From positions 25,611 through 39,276 of the forward strand of contig DBDP01000019.1 of assembly GCA_002293625.1 (NCBI GenBank): a stretch of 13,666 bases of DNA. The letters run 5' to 3'. This document shows, piece by piece, positions 13,582 through 13,666 of this stretch. This DNA is from Clostridiales bacterium UBA929 (GTDB lineage Bacteria > Bacillota > Clostridia > Oscillospirales > UBA929). Numbering within the stretch: the stretch's first letter is position 1; every line of letters begins with the position of its first letter. Below the pieces are notes generated by a model. It was not told the DNA's origin. It saw only the letters and a list, made by a program, of their open reading frames with translations, and ran no database searches. Position numbers and translations under genes: made by a program.

Positions 13582-13666
13582 TCAAACCAACACCCGCCTA
13601 AGAGTTGCCTCTTAGGAACATGGTGACTGTTTACTCCGGTAACTTACATATATCCGGCACGGCGGT
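13581..13666 (-). mobile_element. Possible end of an IS200/IS605-type element (partial)
   Basis: On the minus strand a perfect 8-bp stem CCTAAGAG/CTCTTAGG with GCAA tetraloop (13616-13597) is followed by GCGGGTGTTGGTTTGAC and then directly by the truncated metallopeptidase. A subterminal hairpin of this kind followed by GG(T)TTGAC is my recollection of the right ends of clostridial IS200/IS605 (TnpB-carrying) elements, whose guide RNA covers this end. No transposase gene is in view; it would lie to the right, beyond the window. There are no inverted terminal repeats or target duplications to see. The call rests on structure, position and the abrupt loss of homology. Confidence 0.38.
13597..13616 (-). 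repeat. Perfect 8-bp hairpin with GNRA loop
   Basis: Arms 13597-13604 and 13609-13616 are exact complements; the minus-strand loop is GCAA, a stable GNRA tetraloop. It lies about 12 bases from the point where metallopeptidase homology starts. It is probably the subterminal hairpin of the insertion element described at 13581-13666. Confidence 0.65.

Noticed and set aside
1..13666. CRISPR array, tRNA or rRNA genes
   Set aside because: No regularly spaced direct repeats were seen, and no tRNA-like cloverleaf or rRNA sequence was recognised on either strand.

Overview
The window looks like chromosomal DNA from a Gram-positive anaerobe of the class Clostridia, probably an uncultured gut or sediment lineage. 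The reasons are strong AGGAGG-type ribosome binding sites, sigma-A promoters with 16-17 bp spacers, many four-base ATGA/GTGA gene overlaps, and families frequent in Clostridia (sugar ABC transporters without their own ATPase, a TM1586-type nitroreductase, YjbQ proteins, an AAA/DUF4143 ATPase). The taxonomic placement is inference. No tRNA, rRNA or CRISPR array was seen.

Layout. (1) Positions 1-4647, minus strand: a carbohydrate ABC transporter operon. It runs from a very large exported solute-binding protein (991 aa, with about 560 extra N-terminal residues) to two permeases; the second permease runs off the left edge. A clear promoter lies at 4733-4761. (2) Positions 4835-7184, plus strand: a divergently transcribed, tightly packed three-gene ABC importer of the SsuA/TauA/NMT1 type (lipoprotein, permease, small ATPase). 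Its extended -10 promoter is excellent and its substrate is unknown. (3) Positions 7181-7250: two strong hairpins between convergent genes. (4) Positions 7275-9024, minus strand: a regulator-led operon of an XRE repressor-like protein, YjbQ and a nitroreductase. (5) Positions 9025-11220: an accessory stretch. It holds a gene-poor 0.5 kb with a perfect 14-bp inverted repeat and small reading frames, an AAA ATPase/DUF4143 protein, and a toxin-antitoxin locus whose AbrB-type antitoxin is whole but whose PIN toxin is reduced to its first 17 or so recognisable codons. (6) Positions 11221-13166, minus strand: an operon of a UPF0158-FlK-type thioesterase fusion, a second YjbQ from a different subgroup, and a DUF2461 protein. 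(7) Positions 13228-13666: the C-terminal half of a YgjP-like metallopeptidase, cut at its 5' side by sequence that looks like the end of an IS200/IS605-type element.

The most interesting points are the in-frame fusion of a UPF0158 domain to a hotdog domain that keeps all five residues I recall as functional in fluoroacetyl-CoA thioesterase FlK, the decayed toxin beside a complete antitoxin and its promoter/operator, the probable IS junction that truncates the metallopeptidase, and two YjbQ paralogues about 4 kb apart, one of which lacks the usual conserved histidine. I do not see a multi-gene defence system.
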